A stretch of DNA of 64,000 nucleotides, taken from NCBI RefSeq assembly GCF_013408415.1, contig NZ_JACCAA010000001.1:124001-188000 (forward strand). The letters are read 5' to 3'. The notes under the pieces are model-generated. The model was not told where the DNA came from. It saw nothing but the letters and a program-made list of their open reading frames with translations, and searched no databases. Source of the DNA: Nocardioides daedukensis (GTDB lineage: Bacteria; Actinomycetota; Actinomycetes; Propionibacteriales; Nocardioidaceae). Every line of letters begins with the position of its first letter. The stretch's first letter is position 1. Of this stretch, positions 59,471 to 64,000 are shown one piece after another. The position numbers and the translations under genes are program-made.

Positions 59471-61578
59471 GCACCACCACTCCCACCACATCGCCCACTT
59501 CACCCGAACCGACCGAGCGGCCCGAGGACTCCTCGACGGGTCTGGTTCACAAGCCAGCCGCCAGCATGGGTCTGCGGATCATGGCCACCCAGGGCCTGCA
59601 GCAATTCCCGGAGGCCCTGCGCAAGCTCGACCCGCGTCACATGTGGCGCTCACCGGTGATGTTCCTGGTCGAGCTCGGCTCGCTCACCACCACCGTCATA
59701 GCTATCCTCGACCCCAGCACGTTCGCGGTGTCACTGGCCATCTGGCTCTGGCTGACGGTGATCTTCGGCAACCTCGCCGAGGCCGTCGCCGAGGGCCGCG
59801 GCAAGGCCCAAGCGGCCTCGCTTCGCGCCACGCGCAGCGACACCGTTGCCCGGCTGCTCGACGATTCCGGTGCTGAGACCGAGGTGCCCAGCACGCAGCT
59901 CAAGGTCGGTGACCGCGTCGTGGTCGAGGCCGGGCAAGTGATTCCCGGCGACGGCGACATCATCGAGGGCGTCGCGAGCGTGGACGAGTCCGCGATCACC
60001 GGCGAATCGGCTCCGGTGATTCGCGAGGCCGGCGGCGACCGCAGTGCAGTGACCGGTGGCACCAAGGTCCTCTCCGACCGCATCGTCGTCAAGATCACCG
60101 CAGCGGCGGGCGAGTCGTTCCTGGACAAAATGATCAGCTTGGTCGAGGGGACCTCGCGGCGCAAGACCCCCAACGAGATCGCGCTGTCGATCCTGCTGGT
60201 CAGCCTGACCCTGGTCTTCGTGGCCGCCGTCGCCACTTTGGCCCCGATGGCCAGCTACGCCGGTGCCCCTCAGGAGTTGGTGGTGCTGATCGCGCTGCTG
60301 GTCTGCCTGATCCCGACCACCATCGGCGCCCTGCTCTCAGCGATCGGCATCGCGGGCATGGACCGCCTGGTGCGGGTCAACGTGCTGGCCATGTCCGGCC
60401 GCGCGGTCGAGGCCGCCGGCGACGTCTCCACACTGCTACTGGACAAGACGGGCACCATCACCTACGGCAACCGGCAGGCCAGCGAGTTCCTCCCCGCACC
60501 GGGCACCAGCCCACAAGAGCTGCGAGACGCCGCCCGGCTCTCCAGTCTGGCCGACCAGACCCCCGAAGGCCGCTCGATCGTCGAGCTCGCCCTCACCCAG
60601 GGCGCCAACGACGGCGACCTCCCCCGCGGTGCGGCGTTCGTGAAGTTCACCGCCCAGACCCGCATGTCCGGGGTCGACCTCGCCGACGGCACCCAGATCC
60701 GCAAGGGCGCCGGCTCCGCCATAGCAGGCTGGCTGGGATCGAACCCCGACCCCGAGGTCAGCGACGCCATCGACGGCATCTCCCGCACGGGCGGCACTCC
60801 GCTGATCATCGGCCTCAAGGATGCGGCCGGCCGGACGACCGTGCTCGGCGTCGTACACCTCAAGGACGTGGTCAAACAGGGGATGACGGAACGGTTCGCC
60901 GAGCTGCGCTCGATGGGCATCCGCACGGTCATGATCACCGGCGACAACGCCCTGACCGCCCGGGCGATCGCCGAGGAGGCCGGCGTCGACGACTTCCTCG
61001 CCGAGGCCACCCCTGAGGACAAGATGGACTACATCCGCAAGGAACAGGCCGGCGGCCGGCTGGTCGCGATGACCGGCGACGGCACCAACGATGCCCCCGC
61101 CTTGGCGGCCGCCGACGTCGGGGTGGCGATGAACAGCGGCACGGCTGCCGCGAAAGAGGCCGGCAACATGGTCGACCTCGACTCCGACCCCACCAAGCTC
61201 ATCGACATCGTCGAGATCGGCAAGCAACTGCTCATCACCCGCGGCGCTCTGACCACATTCTCGATCGCCAACGACATCGCGAAGTACTTCGCCATCATTC
61301 CGGCGATGTTCGTCGCGGCCTACCCCTCCCTCGAAGGGCTCAACGTCATGGGCCTGGCCACACCGCAGTCCGCGATCCTCTCCGCGGTCATCTTCAACGC
61401 CCTGATCATCGTGGCCCTGATCCCGCTCGCCTTACGCGGCGTCCGGTTCCGAGCTGCAGCAGCCACCGACGTGCTGCGTCGCAACATGCTGATCTTCGGC
61501 CTCGGCGGCGTCGTCGTCCCCTTCATCGGGATCAAGCTCATCGACCTGCTCGTCTCCACCATCCCAGGGATCGGCTGA
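59467..61578 (+). CDS. kdpB: Potassium-transporting P-type ATPase subunit B
   Basis: 703 residues. P-type ATPase with phosphorylation motif DKTGTIT, actuator loop [11 protein letters not shown], nucleotide-binding region KGAGSAI and hinge [19 protein letters not shown]. It hydrolyses ATP to drive K+ through KdpA. N-terminal ~35 residues are Thr/Pro-rich. ATG overlaps kdpA stop; kdpC follows 5 bases after the stop. Confidence 0.98.
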   Translation: MSTTTPTTSPTSPEPTERPEDSSTGLVHKPAASMGLRIMATQGLQQFPEALRKLDPRHMWRSPVMFLVELGSLTTTVIAILDPSTFAVSLAIWLWLTVIFGNLAEAVAEGRGKAQAASLRATRSDTVARLLDDSGAETEVPSTQLKVGDRVVVEAGQVIPGDGDIIEGVASVDESAITGESAPVIREAGGDRSAVTGGTKVLSDRIVVKITAAAGESFLDKMISLVEGTSRRKTPNEIALSILLVSLTLVFVAAVATLAPMASYAGAPQELVVLIALLVCLIPTTIGALLSAIGIAGMDRLVRVNVLAMSGRAVEAAGDVSTLLLDKTGTITYGNRQASEFLPAPGTSPQELRDAARLSSLADQTPEGRSIVELALTQGANDGDLPRGAAFVKFTAQTRMSGVDLADGTQIRKGAGSAIAGWLGSNPDPEVSDAIDGISRTGGTPLIIGLKDAAGRTTVLGVVHLKDVVKQGMTERFAELRSMGIRTVMITGDNALTARAIAEEAGVDDFLAEATPEDKMDYIRKEQAGGRLVAMTGDGTNDAPALAAADVGVAMNSGTAAAKEAGNMVDLDSDPTKLIDIVEIGKQLLITRGALTTFSIANDIAKYFAIIPAMFVAAYPSLEGLNVMGLATPQSAILSAVIFNALIIVALIPLALRGVRFRAAAATDVLRRNMLIFGLGGVVVPFIGIKLIDLLVSTIPGIG

Positions 61579-61583
61579 CCAAT

Positions 61584-62165
61584 ATGCTCAACGACATCGC
61601 ACGCCAGTCACTGGCCGCACTGCGTATCCTGCTGACCTTCACCGTCATCCTCGGCGTTGCCTACCCGGTCACCGTGTGGGCTGCCGGGCAGGCCTTCGGA
61701 GACCGAGCCGACGGCCAGCCCATCACCATCGACGGACAAGTCGTCGGCTCGCGACTGCTCGGCCAGAACTTCCATGGCGAAGAGTGGTTCCACTCCCGAC
61801 CCTCGGCCAACGACTACGACACCCTGGCGTCCGCACCCAGCAACCTCGGACCCTCCAACACCGACCTGCTCGCACTCATCAAGGAACGCCGCACCAGCAT
61901 CGCCCAGACCGAGTCAGTCGAGGAGGACCAGGTGCCCCCTGACGCAGTCACTGCTTCTGGCTCGGGCCTGGACCCTCACATCTCGCCCGAGTACGCCGCC
62001 ATCCAGGCTCCCCGCGTAGCCGAGGCCAACAGCCTCGACCTCGATCGGATCGAACAACTCATCGACGAGAACACCGACGGGCGCACCCTAGGGTTCCTGG
62101 GTGAGCCCGGTGTCAACGTGCTCGAGCTGAATCTCGCCGTCCAGGACGCCGCGCGGGACGCCTAG
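61584..62165 (+). CDS. kdpC: Potassium-transporting ATPase subunit C
   Basis: 193 residues. One N-terminal membrane helix (LRILLTFTVILGVAYPVTVWAAGQ) and an outside domain with GQNFHGEEWFHSRPSANDYDTLASAPSNLGPSN and SGLDPHISPEYAAIQAPRVA, the KdpC signatures. Helps assemble KdpA and KdpB. The gap of 277 bases to kdpD contains the short palindrome GTCACTGGTGAC (62300-62311 region) and no other gene. Confidence 0.96.
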   Translation: MLNDIARQSLAALRILLTFTVILGVAYPVTVWAAGQAFGDRADGQPITIDGQVVGSRLLGQNFHGEEWFHSRPSANDYDTLASAPSNLGPSNTDLLALIKERRTSIAQTESVEEDQVPPDAVTASGSGLDPHISPEYAAIQAPRVAEANSLDLDRIEQLIDENTDGRTLGFLGEPGVNVLELNLAVQDAARDA

Positions 62166-62442
62166 GGAGGATCGGAGGGGGCCGAGCAGCAGTGACCGGG
62201 CCATCCGTCATGGTGGAGACTGGCCGCCGGCGCGCACCCCAGGAGCCCAGGTCGAGCGTGAGAGTGCCTCCGTACCTCATTGGTCTTCGAGCGTTACCGT
62301 CACTGGTGACACCACGCTCCGTTCGCCCGTGAACCTACCGGCGGCGTCTCAGCGTCGTCCCGGCGAGAACGCGGGGTGTGCCTGTCCCGACTGGCCGACG
62401 TGCGGTGCTGCTCGGTCTAGTGATGAACAGAGACGAGGGATC

Positions 62443-64000
62443 ATGGATCGAGGCAAACTGCGGGTCTACCTTGGCGCGGCGCCGGGTGTGGGCAAGACGT
62501 TCGCGATGCTGCAGGAGGGGCACCGCAGAGCAGATCGCGGCACCGACCTGGTGGTCGGATACGTCGAGAGCCACGCCCGCCCCACGACCACCCGAGCCGT
62601 CCAGGGCCTCGAGGTCATCCCGCGCCGCACCCTGGTCTACAAGGGGACCAGCCAGGAGGAGATGGACCTCGACGCGATCCTGCTGCGATCACCATCGGTC
62701 GTGCTGGTCGATGAGCTAGCGCACACCAATGTGCCCGGCAGTCGGCACGAGAAGCGGTGGCAGGACGTGCAGACGCTGCGTGAGGCCGGCATCGAGGTCA
62801 TCTCGACCGTCAACATTCAGCACCTCGAATCGCTCAACGACGTCACCGAAGCCATCACCGGCATCCGACAGCGCGAAACGGTTCCCGACGACGTGGTCAG
62901 AGCGGCCGATCAAATCGAACTGGTCGACATGAGCCCCCAGGCCCTACGCCGGCGCATGGCCCACGGCAACATCTACACCGCGGACAAGGTCGATGCCGCC
63001 CTGTCGCAGTACTTCCGCGAGGGGAACCTGACCGCGCTACGGGAGCTAGCGCTCCTGTGGTTGGCTGACCGGGTCGAAGAAGGAATGGACCGCTACCGGG
63101 AGAAGCACCAGATCGACTCAACCTGGGCCACCAGGGAACGCATCATCGTCCCGGTCAGCGGGGGACCGGAGTCCAGCACCCTCATGCGGAGGGCCTCCAG
63201 GATCGCCTCACGCGCTGCCGCAGGGGAATGGTCCGCGCTTTATGTTGCCCGCCGCGACGGTCTCACCGGTGTCTCCCCAGACGTCCTCACCGGGCTGCGC
63301 CAGAAGGCCGAGCAGCTCGGCGGCACCTTCCACACCGTCGTCAGCGACGACCCCGCCGAGGGAATCCTCGACTTTGCTCGCGCCGAAAATGCCTCTCAGG
63401 TCGTGGTCGGGGCCAGTCGACGCGGTCGGATCTCCGCACTGCTCCGGCCAGGGGTCGGGGAACGTGTCGTCGCCGCGTCAGGCGATATCGACGTCCACAT
63501 CGTCGCCCATGACTATTCTCGCGGGACGATGATCGGACCCCGTTCACCCGAGACGCTCAGTCGCCGGCGTCGCACGCTCGGCTACGTTTTCGGGGTCCTT
63601 ACTCCCACCCTAGTCAGTCTCCTGCTGTGGCTGACCCACCAGTGGCACGGCCTGACCACCGAAGCTCTGATCCTCATGGTCGTCGTGGTCGCCACCGCGC
63701 TTGTCGGGGGACTGCTGCCTGCGGTAATCGCCGCGCTGGCCAGCGGGATACTGCTCAATCTGTTCTTCGTGCCACCCTTGTACGTCCTGACCATCAACGA
63801 GCCCGAGAACGCGCTAGCAATACTTCTGTTCGTCCTCGTCGGGGTCGCCGTCGCCACGGTCGTCGACAACGCCGCGCGGCGAACCAAACAGGCCATCAAG
63901 GCGCGCGCCGAGGCCGACGCGCTCACCGTTCTCTCACACAGCCTCCTCAACGCCACCGACGATCCCCAAGGGCTTCTCTCGTCTGCATGCGAGCTGTTCA
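62443..64000 (+). CDS. kdpD: Sensor kinase KdpD, 3' end beyond window
   Basis: 519 codons visible, open to the right edge. N-terminal KdpD domain with Walker A GAAPGVGKT and DELAHTN, then a universal-stress-type domain (RIIVPVSGGPESSTLMRRASRIASR, VVVGASRRGRI) at ~230-360, followed by four membrane helices at ~385-480 (VFGVLTPTLVSLLLWL, ALILMVVVVATALVGGLLPAVIAALASGILLNLFFV). The GAF and histidine kinase parts lie outside. ATG at 62443 with AGACGAGGGA. It senses K+ limitation and should phosphorylate KdpE, which is probably just beyond the window. Confidence 0.97.
   Translation, partial: MDRGKLRVYLGAAPGVGKTFAMLQEGHRRADRGTDLVVGYVESHARPTTTRAVQGLEVIPRRTLVYKGTSQEEMDLDAILLRSPSVVLVDELAHTNVPGSRHEKRWQDVQTLREAGIEVISTVNIQHLESLNDVTEAITGIRQRETVPDDVVRAADQIELVDMSPQALRRRMAHGNIYTADKVDAALSQYFREGNLTALRELALLWLADRVEEGMDRYREKHQIDSTWATRERIIVPVSGGPESSTLMRRASRIASRAAAGEWSALYVARRDGLTGVSPDVLTGLRQKAEQLGGTFHTVVSDDPAEGILDFARAENASQVVVGASRRGRISALLRPGVGERVVAASGDIDVHIVAHDYSRGTMIGPRSPETLSRRRRTLGYVFGVLTPTLVSLLLWLTHQWHGLTTEALILMVVVVATALVGGLLPAVIAALASGILLNLFFVPPLYVLTINEPENALAILLFVLVGVAVATVVDNAARRTKQAIKARAEADALTVLSHSLLNATDDPQGLLSSACELF

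Overview
This is high-GC DNA (about 70 percent) from an actinobacterium, most likely Nocardioides or a relative (Nocardioidaceae). The gene families point that way: F420-dependent luciferase-like oxidoreductases, a GAF-ANTAR regulator, DUF5709, DUF302, a SigB/SigF-type sigma factor, many GTG starts and leaderless genes. Assignments rest on reading motifs and gene context by eye; no database search was run.

1-10.8 kb is a selenium and formate island. It holds selA (running off the left edge), a 95-nt tRNA-Sec gene, selD, an oxalate/formate-type MFS carrier, and a three-subunit formate dehydrogenase. The FDH catalytic subunit is a selenoprotein: an in-frame TGA at 6104 is followed at the right distance by a near-textbook bacterial SECIS hairpin. 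Carrier and FDH genes are joined by 4-base ATGA overlaps. Between selC and selD lies a leftward cassette of an Asp/Thr-rich repeat protein, a JmjC/cupin oxygenase and a sucrase/ferredoxin-like protein.

10.8-36 kb is a general-stress and housekeeping block: rhodanese, YtxH-like and CsbD-like proteins, hemerythrin, an Nramp-like carrier, phosphoketolase, two F420 oxidoreductases, PAP2 phosphatase, a fused PP2C-HATPase-STAS regulator, DJ-1/PfpI protein, topoisomerase IB and a SigB/SigF-type sigma factor. A promoter of the form GNNT-N15/16-GGGTAC stands before at least thirteen genes here and in the selenium island. This is the consensus known for Streptomyces SigB-type factors, so one stress sigma factor probably drives most of this region. 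Five or six of these promoters sit only 8-9 bases before the start codon, implying leaderless mRNAs.

36-41.6 kb is a reactive-sulfur block: MMPL protein, TauE/SafE permease, MBL-rhodanese fusion and rhodanese on one strand, DUF302 and a two-cysteine CsoR/CstR-type repressor on the other, with twin C5/G5 operators between them.

41.65-46.5 kb is a scar of gene fragments (KdpE-like, AbiEii-like, TetR, SDR, DUF4192-like), a possible insertion-sequence end and an 83-bp palindrome, interrupted by an intact Old Yellow Enzyme/TetR pair. 46.5-53.9 kb carries two MMPL transporters, a TetR regulator and a NarL-type two-component system. 54-57.6 kb has poorly conserved membrane proteins and a PhoU-like protein. 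57.7-64 kb is the high-affinity potassium system kdpF-A-B-C and the start of kdpD, which runs off the right edge.
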